64,000 bases of DNA from NCBI GenBank assembly GCA_964351995.1, contig CAYGQE010000007.1, positions 82,539-146,538 on the forward strand, given 5' to 3'. The notes beneath the pieces were generated by a model, which was not told where the DNA came from, ran no database searches, and saw nothing but the letters and a program-made list of their open reading frames with translations. Below are positions 33,389 through 41,904 of the stretch, piece by piece. The DNA comes from SZUA-35 sp964351995 (lineage in GTDB: Bacteria > Actinomycetota > Acidimicrobiia > Acidimicrobiales > SZUA-35). The translations under genes and the position numbers were made by a program. The first letter of the stretch is position 1. The number at the start of each line of letters is the position of its first letter.

Positions 33389-34738
33389 TCACGCGAGAGA
33401 CGCCGCATGTCGAGCGAACATCGTGATCTTGTCTTCGCCAATGCGTTCACGCTTCTCGGGATCGGTGATGCCCATGCCCGCCTCGGGGGCGAGGCACAAC
33501 ACGCCGAGTTTGCCTTCGTGCTCGTTGTGGTGAACCGACAGCGCGGCGGCGCCGACGTCGGTGAGGTCGTGGGTGGTCGACAAGATGGGCTGAATGGCGC
33601 CCTGGTCGATCAGCTTGTTCATCGCCCACGCCTCGGCGTAGTTCGCGAAGTGGCTCGACTTGATTTCCTTCAGCTTCATCCACAGGTGGCGGTTGTCGTA
33701 TTCGATCATGTAGCCAGACGTCGCAGCGCAAGTGACGACCGTGCCGCCACGCTTTGCCGCGAACACCGAAGCGCCCATGGTCTGGCGACCCGGGTGTTCG
33801 AACACGATGTCGGGGTCTTCGCCGACGAGTTCACGGATCTTCTTGCCGAAGCGGCGCCACTCGGATTCGTCCTGGGTGTGGGGGTCTGACCAGAACTGGT
33901 AGTTCTCGGCCTTGCGGTCGATGACGGCTTCACAGCCCATCTCGTTCAGCAACGCGGCTTTCTCCGGTGAGGAGACCACGCCGATGGGCGTGCCGCCGCC
34001 ATTGAGGACGAGTTGTACGGCGTAGCCGCCGAGGCCGCCGGTGGCGCCCCAGATCAGCACGTTGTCGCCCTGGGTCATGCGGGCGGCATTCTTCGACACG
34101 AGCATGCGATAGCTGGTGGAGGCGCAGAGCGCGTTGACTGCGGCTTCTTCCCACGTGAGGTGCGCTGGTTTCGGCATCAGCTGGTTGGCCTTGACCACGG
34201 TGAGGTCGGCGAGGCCGCCGAAGTTGGTCTCGAAGCCCCAGATCTTCTGGTTGGAGGCCTTCATTGAGTCGTTGTGGGCTTCGGGATCTTGATCGTCGAC
34301 GTAGTTGCAGTGGATGGCGACTTTGTCGCCGACCTTCCACTTGCGAACCGCTGACCCGACACCGATCACGACGCCAGAACCGTCAGAACCAATGACGTGA
34401 TAGTCCTGCTTGTGGCGTGCGCCCCAAGCGCTGTCCTTGCCCAGGCGGTCGAGGAACCCAAAGGTGGGTAGTGGCTCGAAGATCGAGGTCCACACGGTGT
34501 TGAAGTTGATCGAGCTGGCCATGACGGCCACATACACCTCGTCGGGTGCGAGCTCTGGTGTGGCCACGTCGTCGATGTGGATCGACTTCGATGGGTCTTT
34601 GTCCCAGGACTCGACACCCTCGAACATCCCAGCATCCTCTCGGCGGACGAATGCCGCTCGGTAGGACTCGGGGATCTCGAGGTTGCTGAGCTCTTCGGGG
34701 CTGGCATCGGCGTTGATTGCTTCCAAGAAGTGCTGCAT
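33389..34738 (-). CDS. ccr: Crotonyl-CoA carboxylase/reductase
   Basis: This 449-residue zinc-free MDR enzyme reductively carboxylates crotonyl-CoA to ethylmalonyl-CoA with NADPH. Marked Ccr features are the long N-terminus ending in the SINFNTVWTSIFEPLPTF block, HVIGSDGSGVV, AIHCNYVDDQDPE, WGATGGLGGYAVQL for the nucleotide, and GGTVVTCAATSGYMIEYDN with RHLWMKLKEIKSSHFAN, which carry the CO2-binding region. The enzyme is the key step of the ethylmalonyl-CoA pathway or supplies extender units. ATG 34738 is preferred over 34771 because family members begin near MQ/FLEAI. A thiolase that could feed it lies 2.4 kb away. Confidence 0.93.
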   Translation of the reverse strand: MQHFLEAINADASPEELSNLEIPESYRAAFVRREDAGMFEGVESWDKDPSKSIHIDDVATPELAPDEVYVAVMASSINFNTVWTSIFEPLPTFGFLDRLGKDSAWGARHKQDYHVIGSDGSGVVIGVGSAVRKWKVGDKVAIHCNYVDDQDPEAHNDSMKASNQKIWGFETNFGGLADLTVVKANQLMPKPAHLTWEEAAVNALCASTSYRMLVSKNAARMTQGDNVLIWGATGGLGGYAVQLVLNGGGTPIGVVSSPEKAALLNEMGCEAVIDRKAENYQFWSDPHTQDESEWRRFGKKIRELVGEDPDIVFEHPGRQTMGASVFAAKRGGTVVTCAATSGYMIEYDNRHLWMKLKEIKSSHFANYAEAWAMNKLIDQGAIQPILSTTHDLTDVGAAALSVHHNEHEGKLGVLCLAPEAGMGITDPEKRERIGEDKITMFARHAASLA

Positions 34739-34940
34739 GGGCGAGAAAGGTAGAGCCGATCCGCCGTGCACTCAAAAGCGGTTACCAAGAGGTAGCACGC
34801 CGAATTCGGAACGTGTTGTTGCATGAACTCGACGGAGAGAAGGGAGCTCGCGCTGACGTAGTCGCGGAAAAATCCTGTTCACTACTCAGCCCGAGGCCCT
34901 CACCGCCGACTGGCTTCTCGAGCCCAGGAGGACTGCTGCC

Positions 34941-37073
34941 GTGACGATGCGTCCAGAAGACATCAAGAATCGAACCTTTGCGAATGCGCTGAGAGGCTAT
35001 GACAAGGACGAGGTCCGTTCGTTTTTGTTCAGGGTCGCTGAGTCATCTCGGGAGCTGCACGACAAGCTGACTGCCACCGAAGCTCAGCTGGTGGCCGCTG
35101 ACGATGCCGAGAAGGCGAACGACGACTTCGGCGACAACTTGATTTCGGCTGAACCCGCTGAGATCTCCTCCAGCTTCGCTGATGCTGTCGAGGTCGAGAA
35201 CGGCCCAGCTGACCTCTCCCCGTTCGAGACCGAGAGTTTCGTCGCTGATCCGGTCGACGCTGCCTCCGATGCTCCGTTGGTCGATTCGATGCCAGCTGTT
35301 GAGGCGTTCGTGGAGGCTCCGACTGCGTCGCTCGCTTCGGCTGAGCAGTCCATTGCCGATCGTTACGGGGCAATCGGTGACCGCATTGCTGCTCTGCTTC
35401 GAAACGCCGACGAGTCTGCTGCGCAGATTCTGGCAGCTGCCGAGAATGACTCGGCTGCGGTCCGTGCTGCTGCGCAAAGCGAAGCTGCGCAGGTCCGTGG
35501 CGACGCCGAAGAGCGTGCGTCCCAACTTCTTGCTGAGGCCCAGTCGATTCGAGCAGAAGCCGACGCCTATCGCGACGGCGTCATGGCCGAACTGGCCAAT
35601 GCTCGTTTCGAGCAGGAAACGGCTTTGCAGGAGGCCCGTACCGCTGCTGAGGCAGAAGTCGAGACGTTCCGGGTCGACTCCATTGCCGAGATCACCTCAC
35701 TTCGCTCCGACGCATTCGTTGAGATCGAGGAGCTTCGCTCTGGTGCGAACAATGAGGTTGCTGAGTTGCGTTCGGTCGCTCAGACCGACGCCGAGGCAAT
35801 GCGCGAAGCTGTTCTTGCTGAGGCCACGGCTTCGATCGAGGCCGACGAGGCGGAGGCTGCCCGGTTGAAGGAAGTGGCAGAGGCCGACCGAATCGCTGCC
35901 CGCTCAGAGCTGGACGACGTCCGCTCTGAGGTCTCCACGCTGCTCGAACAGGCCCGGACCCAGAGCGAGTTCATCAAGCAAGAAGCTGACGAGATCATCC
36001 GCACCAAGGTTCGCGCCAACTTCGAACAGGCCCAGGCCCGTATCGATGTGCTGCGCAACACCGAAGTCGCTTCTCGCGAGCGCATCGTGTTGGCGCAGAC
36101 CGAACTGGCGAGTGCGCTCACCCGCCTCGATTCCGAGCCGGTTCCTGAACTCGATCCGTCCGACAGCCCCGCAGTCATTGAAGAAGCGGTCGCCCGCCAC
36201 GACGAAATCGCTGCTGGCCCGGAGACCTTCGAGGTCGAAGCTGGTGCCGTCGATGCTGCCAGTGGCGTCGTGGTCGATGCCCCGGTCACCGATTCATCAG
36301 TGATCGATTCATCAGTGATCGATTCATCAGTGATCGAAGCCGACGTCGTTGAAGCCGACGTGGTTGATGTCGGATTGGTTGACGCCGAGCCCTTCGAGGT
36401 TGACGCTGAGTTCGAAACTGACGAAGCCGAGACCGATGACGTCGAGTTCGGTGAGACCGATGCGTACACCACCTCCGAGGGTCTTGGGGATGGATCGTTG
36501 TCCACCTACTTCGCTCCCGGTGTTGATGATGAACCTCAGACCACCGGCGACATCCTCGCTGGGGCCTTCGGGAGCCCTGTCGACGAAGGGCTCCCTGTCG
36601 AGAGCGCAAGTCAAGCTGACTCTGCCTGGCCGACGACAGACATCGCCGACGTCGAGTCGGTCGAGTACGAAACCGTGAATGCTGCCGATTCGAACGAGGA
36701 CATGGCGCAGGGCGAGAGCCCCCAGTTCGTGACGCCTGAGTACGAAGTCTCAGAGATTGACGAGACGGTCGAGGATGCGCCTGCGACGTTGGGCGGATTT
36801 GATGTGACCGAGCACGTCGTGGTCGAGTCTGCCGACTACGGCAACCTGCCCGTTCGTGGCGAAGGTAGCGATCTGCCCGTTCGTGGCCAGACCACATCAG
36901 AGGTCGTTGATAGTTACACCGCTCCAGAGTCGTTTGGGGCGGCTTCGCTCTCCGATGCTCTCCCCGCTGACGATGCTCCTGAGCTCGGCGGTGCCTCTCA
37001 GGAAGACGCCCTCGCTCGCTTGGTTCGAGAGGCCATGCAGGAAGCGGTCGATTCCGCCCGAAAGAACGACTGA
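34941..37073 (+). CDS. DivIVA-domain protein with very long acidic C-terminus
   Basis: This 710-residue protein opens with the DivIVA signature (MRPEDIKNRTFANALRGYDK then DEVRSFLFRVA). A long coiled-coil (about 120-395) rich in Ala/Glu/Arg follows, then about 300 residues of acidic, Val/Ser/Thr-rich low complexity. The coiled-coil and N-terminal region fit polar-growth scaffolds (Wag31, FilP). The C-terminal extension is unusual; Wag31 is about 260 residues. It contains VIDSS repeated three times and a doubled LPVRG. GTG 34941 is chosen because AGGAGG lies 9 bp upstream. Not in an operon. It may have a wall or polar role, but it is not proven to be the cell's main DivIVA. Confidence 0.8.
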   Translation: MTMRPEDIKNRTFANALRGYDKDEVRSFLFRVAESSRELHDKLTATEAQLVAADDAEKANDDFGDNLISAEPAEISSSFADAVEVENGPADLSPFETESFVADPVDAASDAPLVDSMPAVEAFVEAPTASLASAEQSIADRYGAIGDRIAALLRNADESAAQILAAAENDSAAVRAAAQSEAAQVRGDAEERASQLLAEAQSIRAEADAYRDGVMAELANARFEQETALQEARTAAEAEVETFRVDSIAEITSLRSDAFVEIEELRSGANNEVAELRSVAQTDAEAMREAVLAEATASIEADEAEAARLKEVAEADRIAARSELDDVRSEVSTLLEQARTQSEFIKQEADEIIRTKVRANFEQAQARIDVLRNTEVASRERIVLAQTELASALTRLDSEPVPELDPSDSPAVIEEAVARHDEIAAGPETFEVEAGAVDAASGVVVDAPVTDSSVIDSSVIDSSVIEADVVEADVVDVGLVDAEPFEVDAEFETDEAETDDVEFGETDAYTTSEGLGDGSLSTYFAPGVDDEPQTTGDILAGAFGSPVDEGLPVESASQADSAWPTTDIADVESVEYETVNAADSNEDMAQGESPQFVTPEYEVSEIDETVEDAPATLGGFDVTEHVVVESADYGNLPVRGEGSDLPVRGQTTSEVVDSYTAPESFGAASLSDALPADDAPELGGASQEDALARLVREAMQEAVDSARKND
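36291..36335 (+). repeat. 15-bp tandem repeat within the DivIVA-like gene
   Basis: GATTCATCAGTGATC occurs three times in a row, exact, encoding three Asp-Ser-Ser-Val-Ile units in the acidic tail. Such in-frame units can change number by slippage. Confidence 0.9.
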
Positions 37074-37148
37074 GGGAACACTCCGTTTGCTCGTCATGAG
37101 TTCTCTCTGTGCGGCAGACTCTGCGAAGTCGTCGTCTGAGGAGTCCTC

Positions 37149-38333
37149 ATGCCAGGTTCATACGTTGTCGCAGGTGCCCGTACCCCGATCGGGAAGTTGA
37201 GCGGAGCCTTTGCCGGCCTGAGCGGCACCGATCTGGGTGGAGCAGCCATCGCTGCTGCGGTGGAACGATCCGGTATCACGCCTGATCAAGTCGACTACGT
37301 CGTGATGGGGCAGGTGCTCCAGGCCGGTGCCGGGCAGATCACTGCTCGCCAAGCCGCTGTCAATGCGGGTATCCCCATGACGGTGGCAGCGACCACGATC
37401 AACAAGGTCTGCTTGTCCGGCTTGAACGCGATTCAGATCGCTGACATGTTGATCGAAACCGGGCAAGCAGACATCGTGGTAGCCGGCGGAATGGAGTCCA
37501 TGACGAACGCGCCGTATCTGTTGCCCGGTGCCCGTGCGGGCTACCGGGCCGGCGACAAGACCGTCGTCGACTCGATGATGTTCGACGGGCTTTTCTGTGC
37601 CTTCGATGCTTGTGCGATGGGAGCCGGGACCGAGAAGTACGCGGCATCGGCCGGCCTCGACCGCGAGTCACAGGATCAGCTTTCAGCTCAGTCACATGCT
37701 CGAGCGGCTGCGGCCCAGAAGGACGGTCGTTTCGATGCCGAGATCGTGCCGGTCAACGTTCCGCAACGTCGTGGAGACCCGATAGTGGTGGCGCTCGACG
37801 AGGGCATCCGGGTCGAGACCACCGCAGAATCGCTGGGCAAACTACGGCCGGCCTTCGATGCTTCTGGAAACATCACGGCGGGCAACGCATCGCAGATTTC
37901 TGACGGTGGCTCGGCCGTGATCGTGATGAGCAAGGCTCGAGCTGAAGCGCTCGGCGTCACACCGCTCGGCGAAGTGCTGGGGTACGGCCAGGTGGCCGGG
38001 CCGGATGCGTCGTTGCTCACCCAGCCATCTCGGGCGATCCACGACGCGCTGGGGCGTAGCGGTCGTTCGCTCGACGAGGTCGGTCTGTTCGAGATCAACG
38101 AGGCGTTTGCTGCGGTAGCGGTGGCGAGCATGGCTGACCTCGGTGTGAGCGACGATGCGGTCAACGTCAACGGTGGAGCGATCGCACTCGGCCACCCGAT
38201 CGGCGCATCAGGCAATCGCCTGGCGCTGACTCTGCTACACGAGATGCATCGGCGTGGTGTCGACCTGGGTGCCGCAGCCCTCTGCGGCGGCGGTGGCCAG
38301 GGTGATGCCCTGCTCCTCGGTCGAGTGAGCTGA
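37149..38333 (+). CDS. Acetyl-CoA C-acetyltransferase (thiolase)
   Basis: This 394-residue thiolase carries the acyl-enzyme Cys C88 in INKVCLSGLNAI, the NEAFAAVAVA segment near 317, GGAIALGHPIGASG with the catalytic His near 348, and CGGGGQGDAL with the second Cys near 378. Length and motifs match biosynthetic thiolases that condense two acetyl-CoA. It is the only thiolase in the window and would supply acetoacetyl-CoA for a pathway ending at ccr. Other steps (reductase, crotonase) are not here. It starts 75 bp after the DivIVA-like gene. Confidence 0.94.
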   Translation: MPGSYVVAGARTPIGKLSGAFAGLSGTDLGGAAIAAAVERSGITPDQVDYVVMGQVLQAGAGQITARQAAVNAGIPMTVAATTINKVCLSGLNAIQIADMLIETGQADIVVAGGMESMTNAPYLLPGARAGYRAGDKTVVDSMMFDGLFCAFDACAMGAGTEKYAASAGLDRESQDQLSAQSHARAAAAQKDGRFDAEIVPVNVPQRRGDPIVVALDEGIRVETTAESLGKLRPAFDASGNITAGNASQISDGGSAVIVMSKARAEALGVTPLGEVLGYGQVAGPDASLLTQPSRAIHDALGRSGRSLDEVGLFEINEAFAAVAVASMADLGVSDDAVNVNGGAIALGHPIGASGNRLALTLLHEMHRRGVDLGAAALCGGGGQGDALLLGRVS

Positions 38334-38421
38334 GGCCACGGCTGATGGCCTTTGTCGAATGTGTGAACGACAGAAAGCTGATGTGGGATTCCGGTCTCGC
38401 GAATGTGACGAAAAGTAACAC

Positions 38422-38450
38422 TTGTCATGATTTCGTCACTGTTGTAACGT
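38422..38450 (+). promoter_or_regulatory. Promoter-like -35/-10 pair
   Basis: TTGTCA (38422-38427) and TAACGT (38445-38450) are spaced by exactly 17 bp in an AT-rich patch. This would start an RNA near 38457. A nearby inverted repeat GTGACGAAA/TTTCGTCAC covers the -35 box and could bind a regulator. Confidence 0.45.
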
Positions 38451-38456
38451 ATCTGT

Positions 38457-38585
38457 AACAACATGTTGCGGTGTCAGGGTGATCGTTCAACCATCCGCCC
38501 GCGCCACGGTCATCAGGGCACCGCAACGTGTTGGTCATTTTCTCCCCCGGATCGGCTCCCCTCCGTCGATCCGGGGGTTTCGTAC
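38457..38585 (+). ncRNA. Candidate structured small RNA
   Basis: The interval between the thiolase and recR has no protein gene, but it has a promoter-like pair upstream and a strong hairpin at its end. Within it, CAACATGTTGCGGTG (38459-38473) pairs with CACCGCAACGTGTTG (38519-38533) as a 15-bp stem with one G-U pair. This encloses a 45-base loop that begins TCAGGG and ends with the same TCAGGG. A 3' terminator hairpin follows. The total is about 129 nt. It does not look like SRP, RNase P or tmRNA, nor clearly like the actinobacterial 6C RNA. Confidence 0.5.
38544..38585 (+). terminator. Rho-independent terminator
   Basis: CCCCCGGATCG (38544-38554) pairs perfectly with CGATCCGGGGG (38567-38577) over 11 bp with a 12-base loop, followed by TTTCGTACTTTT on the plus strand. 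It ends the candidate RNA and may also end readthrough from the thiolase. Confidence 0.8.
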
Positions 38586-38616
38586 TTTTCGGGCGCAGCC
38601 CCAACCGAGTGAGTTG

Positions 38617-39222
38617 CTAGCTCAGCGTTTGTCGACCTTCGAGCGCCCGGCCCAGGGTGAGCTCGTCGGCGTATTCGAGGTCGCCGCCGACGGGGAGGCC
38701 ACTGGCCAGCTGCGTCACCTTGACCTCGAACGGCTTGAGGATCTTGGCTGCGATGTAGGCCGCTGTCGTTTCACCCTCGAGGTTCGGGTTGGTGCAAAGG
38801 ATCACTTCAGTGATGTCATCGCCGGCGACGCGCAAGGCCAATTCGCGTATCTTGAGCTGTTCCGGCCCGATGCCGTTGAGGGGATCGATGGCGCCCATGA
38901 GTACGTGGTAGCGACCGCGAAATGCACCGGTCTTCTCGATCGCAGCGATGTCCTTGGGCTCTTCGACCACACACAGCACGTGCTGGTCTCGGCGCTCGTC
39001 GGTGCAGATGACGCAGATCGAACCCTCTGACACGTTGAAGCAGGTTTCGCAGAACGAGACCTTGTCCTTCAAAGCAATGACGGCATCGGCAAGTCGCTGA
39101 GCGTCAATGCGATCCACCTTGAGTAGGTGGAACGCAATGCGCTGAGCCGACTTGGGCCCGACCCCCGGCAGTCGGCCGAGTTCGTCGATGAGAATCTCGA
39201 GCGGTTTGGCGTATGCGCTCAC
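38617..39222 (-). CDS. recR: Recombination protein RecR
   Basis: This 201-residue protein has a helix-hairpin-helix (LGRLPGVGPKSAQRIAFHLL, about 12-31), a four-Cys zinc knuckle (CETCFNVSEGSICVIC, about 57-72), and a Toprim domain (VVEEPKDIAAIEKTGAFRG and VLMGAIDPLNGIGP). It loads RecA at gaps with RecF and RecO. Its start overlaps the ybaB stop by 4 bp, giving the standard dnaX-ybaB-recR operon. Confidence 0.97.
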   Translation of the reverse strand: MSAYAKPLEILIDELGRLPGVGPKSAQRIAFHLLKVDRIDAQRLADAVIALKDKVSFCETCFNVSEGSICVICTDERRDQHVLCVVEEPKDIAAIEKTGAFRGRYHVLMGAIDPLNGIGPEQLKIRELALRVAGDDITEVILCTNPNLEGETTAAYIAAKILKPFEVKVTQLASGLPVGGDLEYADELTLGRALEGRQTLS

Positions 39223-39566
39223 GAGCCGCCGAGAAGACCGCCGAGTCCTCCGATGTCTGGCATCTCGAAGTCGCCCATGGAGTCTTGCTGTATCTCCATG
39301 ACTTTGGTTGCTGCATCTCGCAGTGCGGCGAGAACGAGGTCTTCCAGCATCTCTGCGTCACCATCGGCAACAGCCTCTGGCTTGATGGAAACGGAGCGGA
39401 ACTCGCCGGCACCCGTCATCTGGATGCTGACCATGCCGCCCCCCGAGGTTCCCTCGACAACGGTGTTGGCCTGGGTTTCCTGCGCTTCTTGCATCTGCTG
39501 TTGCATTGCTTGGGCTTGCTCGAGCAGGCCGCCGAGATCAAAGCCACCGGTTTCAGAATCAGTCAT
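39219..39566 (-). CDS. ybaB: YbaB/EbfC nucleoid-associated protein
   Basis: This 115-residue protein has the YbaB core: LLEQAQAMQQQMQEAQETQ, then VVEGTSGGGMVSIQMTGAGE and FRSVSIKPEAV with EMLEDLVLAALRDA. It binds DNA as a tweezer-like dimer. N- and C-terminal glycine-rich ends (DIGGLGGLLGGS) are typical. It is coupled to recR and sits 9 bp after dnaX. Confidence 0.95.
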   Translation of the reverse strand: MTDSETGGFDLGGLLEQAQAMQQQMQEAQETQANTVVEGTSGGGMVSIQMTGAGEFRSVSIKPEAVADGDAEMLEDLVLAALRDAATKVMEIQQDSMGDFEMPDIGGLGGLLGGS

Positions 39567-39575
39567 GGGAAACTC

Positions 39576-41465
39576 CTAGCTGTTGGGCGGCGGCACGATC
39601 GTGGCGCCGGGAAATGCTTGGGTGATGCGGTCGACGCCGCTTGCGGCGATGTCGGGGGCGTTGTCGAGCTCGTTGATATCGCCCACCTCGGCGATCTCAG
39701 CCTCGCTGTTGGCCTCGACCGTCGGGGTGGTCTGGACCGGAGCGGCCGAGCGGTTGCCGGGAGGCGGAGGTGCGGCACCATCGACGATGACGTTGATGAT
39801 GACGTTGGCACCGAACATGGCCAGGATTGCGTGCTCCACGTCGGCTTTGACCTCTTCGACTCGAGGTTGGTAGTGCGCATTGGGGACACCGAAAACTGCG
39901 GTGTTGCCGTCGACGCTGAGGAAGCGGCCCGATTTGAAACGGGTGCGAACTCGTTGCTCGAGGCCATCCAGCAGCGGGCCGGCGAAGGCTTCGATGAGTT
40001 GGTCGAATGTGACCGAACCGCCAACGGTCGGCGCTTCGGCGGCCGGCGGGGCAGCTGCCGCTGGCTCGGTGACCGGTGCCGGTGCAGGAGGGGCGGGCGG
40101 GGCCTGGCGTTGCACCGGCGGTTGTGGGGATTGCGAAACCGGCGGTGCCGGCGCCGCTGCTTGGCTGACCGGAGGTGCCGGGGCAGGGGCCTGAGCTGGT
40201 GGGGGCACTGTTTGGGCTGCCGGGGCTGCCGGGGGTGCCGGCGGCGCGGGAGCGGCTGCAGGGACAGCGGCCTGAGGCGGCGGAGCGGGAGTTGTCGGCG
40301 CAGCCTGTGGGGCTGGCGCTTGCGGAGCCGGAGTGTTTGCTTGGAGAACGGGGGCGCCTGCGCTCAGCGCAGCAACCTGTTGCTCGAGTGCTTCGATTCG
40401 CTGGATCAGGGCGGCGGTGTCGTTGCCTTCGCGGCGAGCGAGGCGCAGGAGCGCGACCTCGAGTGGAACCCGAGGGTCGGCTGCTTGGCGCATTTCCACC
40501 AGCGCTTGGCCGAGGACTTCGAGCGACCGAGTGATCGTGGCGGCCCCGAGCGCTTCGGCGATCGATGCCGCTTCGGCTTGGTCAGCTTCGCTGAGTTGCG
40601 TTTGTGGAGCACCCATCACAGCAAGGAACGCGTTGCGGAGTACCCGAAGCGTCGATTCGCCGATGACCCGAGGCTCTCGGCCGGTGGTGATCGCCTGCTG
40701 GACTGCCTTGACCGTGGTGGCGGCGTCGCCAGCTCCGATGGCCATGGCAATGTGGCGCCCGGCATCGGAACCTTCAGGAACGCCGCCGGCGGCAGCGACG
40801 AGATCGAGAGCCGAGAGGGTGTCTCTCGCTGATCCTCCACCCTGACGCAAGGCGTACTCGATGCCATCCTCGCCGACCTCGAGTCCAGCATCGGTGATGA
40901 GGTTGCGGACATGGTCTTCGAGGACCGAGGCAGGCAGCAGCGAGAACTCGTAGTGTTGCGTGCGGCTACGGATGGTCTCGACGACTTTGTGCGGCTCAGT
41001 GGTGGCGAGGACGAACACGACGTGTTCCGGTGGCTCCTCCAACGTCTTCAACAGAGCGTTCTCGGCCCCTGCGGTGAGCATGTGGACCTCATCGAGGATG
41101 TAGACCTTCTTGCGGCCGTTGGTCCCGAGCTTCACCGTGTCGATCAGATCGCGCATCTGCTCGACCTTGTTGTTGCTCGCAGCGTCGAGCTCTTTCAGGT
41201 CGAACGAGATGCCCTTCTCGATGTCGACGCAGCTGTCACAGGTGCCACACGGCTCGCCGCCGTCGAGGTTTTCGCAGTTGAGCGCCTTGGCCAGCACGCG
41301 GGCGGTGCTGGTTTTCCCGGTGCCTCGCGGGCCGCTGAACAGGTAGGCGTGGCCATTGCGACCCTCAGCAATGGCATTCTTTAGAGCCGTTGTGACGTGT
41401 TCTTGACCGAGAATCTCGGCGAAATTCTGCGATCGATACCGGCGATACAGGGACTGGTGTGCCAC
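39576..41465 (-). CDS. dnaX: DNA polymerase III subunits gamma/tau
   Basis: This 629-residue clamp-loader ATPase has Walker A SGPRGTGKTST near residue 44, a four-Cys zinc module (NCENLDGGEPCGTCDSC), DEVHML for Walker B, and the sensor LATTEPHKV. A Pro/Ala-rich linker of about 100 residues (about 380-490) joins the ATPase domains to the C-terminal domain, as in tau. No obvious slippery heptamer was noticed, but none was searched for systematically. It heads the dnaX-ybaB-recR operon, with SRP RNA immediately upstream. Confidence 0.97.
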   Translation of the reverse strand: MAHQSLYRRYRSQNFAEILGQEHVTTALKNAIAEGRNGHAYLFSGPRGTGKTSTARVLAKALNCENLDGGEPCGTCDSCVDIEKGISFDLKELDAASNNKVEQMRDLIDTVKLGTNGRKKVYILDEVHMLTAGAENALLKTLEEPPEHVVFVLATTEPHKVVETIRSRTQHYEFSLLPASVLEDHVRNLITDAGLEVGEDGIEYALRQGGGSARDTLSALDLVAAAGGVPEGSDAGRHIAMAIGAGDAATTVKAVQQAITTGREPRVIGESTLRVLRNAFLAVMGAPQTQLSEADQAEAASIAEALGAATITRSLEVLGQALVEMRQAADPRVPLEVALLRLARREGNDTAALIQRIEALEQQVAALSAGAPVLQANTPAPQAPAPQAAPTTPAPPPQAAVPAAAPAPPAPPAAPAAQTVPPPAQAPAPAPPVSQAAAPAPPVSQSPQPPVQRQAPPAPPAPAPVTEPAAAAPPAAEAPTVGGSVTFDQLIEAFAGPLLDGLEQRVRTRFKSGRFLSVDGNTAVFGVPNAHYQPRVEEVKADVEHAILAMFGANVIINVIVDGAAPPPPGNRSAAPVQTTPTVEANSEAEIAEVGDINELDNAPDIAASGVDRITQAFPGATIVPPPNS

Positions 41466-41558
41466 GGAGCGATCCTAGGGACTCGGGCCGATACGCAGAG
41501 CCCGAATGGCGAAAAGCCCCGGAAACCGGTGCAATCAGTGGGGAAGAGGAACGACAAA

Positions 41559-41694
41559 CGCCTGTTCTCGCAAGTGGCGGCCAGACGATCTGCGGCGCAC
41601 CGAAGGTTCCGTTGAGAGCTGCTGCCTTCCGGCCCTGACTCGGTTCACGGACTTCAGTCGCACAGGGTCCGACCACCACCTGCCAGAACAGGCG
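41559..41694 (-). ncRNA. ffs: Bacterial signal recognition particle RNA (4.5S)
   Basis: On the minus strand, AGTCAGGGCCGGAAGGCAGC matches the conserved SRP domain IV (consensus GGTCAGGTCCGGAAGGAAGCAGC). The ends pair perfectly: CGCCTGTTCT (41694-41685) with AGAACAGGCG (41568-41559). The adjoining GCAGGTGG pairs with CCACTTGC. This predicts a 136-nt RNA. It lies 93 bp upstream of dnaX, a common actinobacterial place. The total is somewhat longer than the usual 4.5S of about 100 nt, so ends may be trimmed. Confidence 0.88.
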
Positions 41695-41748
41695 TAAGGC
41701 GATACCCTATCGAATTCGTTGGCGAGGCAACTCGCGAACGACACATTT

Positions 41749-41836
41749 GGAGGAGTGCGAGAGCGGCCGAATCGGCACGCTTGGAAAGCGTGTGAAGGGA
41801 GACCTTCCGTGGGTTCGAATCCCACCTCCTCCGCCA
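41749..41836 (+). tRNA. tRNA-Ser (anticodon GGA)
   Basis: This 88-nt class II tRNA has acceptor GGAGGAG/CTCCTCC, anticodon stem CACGC/GCGTG with loop TTGGAAA (anticodon GGA), a long variable arm (AAGGGAGACCTTCC region) and T-arm GTGGG/CCCAC. CCA is encoded. It is divergent from SRP RNA. Confidence 0.96.
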
Positions 41837-41844
41837 ACACGTGT

Positions 41845-41867
41845 GGCCCGGCCCCATCGGCCGGGCC
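41845..41867 (+). terminator. Terminator-like hairpin after tRNA-Ser(GGA)
   Basis: GGCCCGGCC-CCATC-GGCCGGGCC forms a perfect 9-bp stem, 8 bp after the tRNA. It is not followed by a good U run. It may end the tRNA transcript and the convergent lipoprotein gene. Confidence 0.6.
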
Positions 41868-41904
41868 ATGTGCGTTTGGGTGGGTGATTCGGGCTAGCCA
41901 GGGG

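Noticed and set aside
38457..38585. The candidate RNA as actinobacterial 6C RNA
   Set aside because: 6C RNA should have two hairpin loops each with about six consecutive C. Only a CCCC run is seen in one loop, and the 15-bp stem does not fit.
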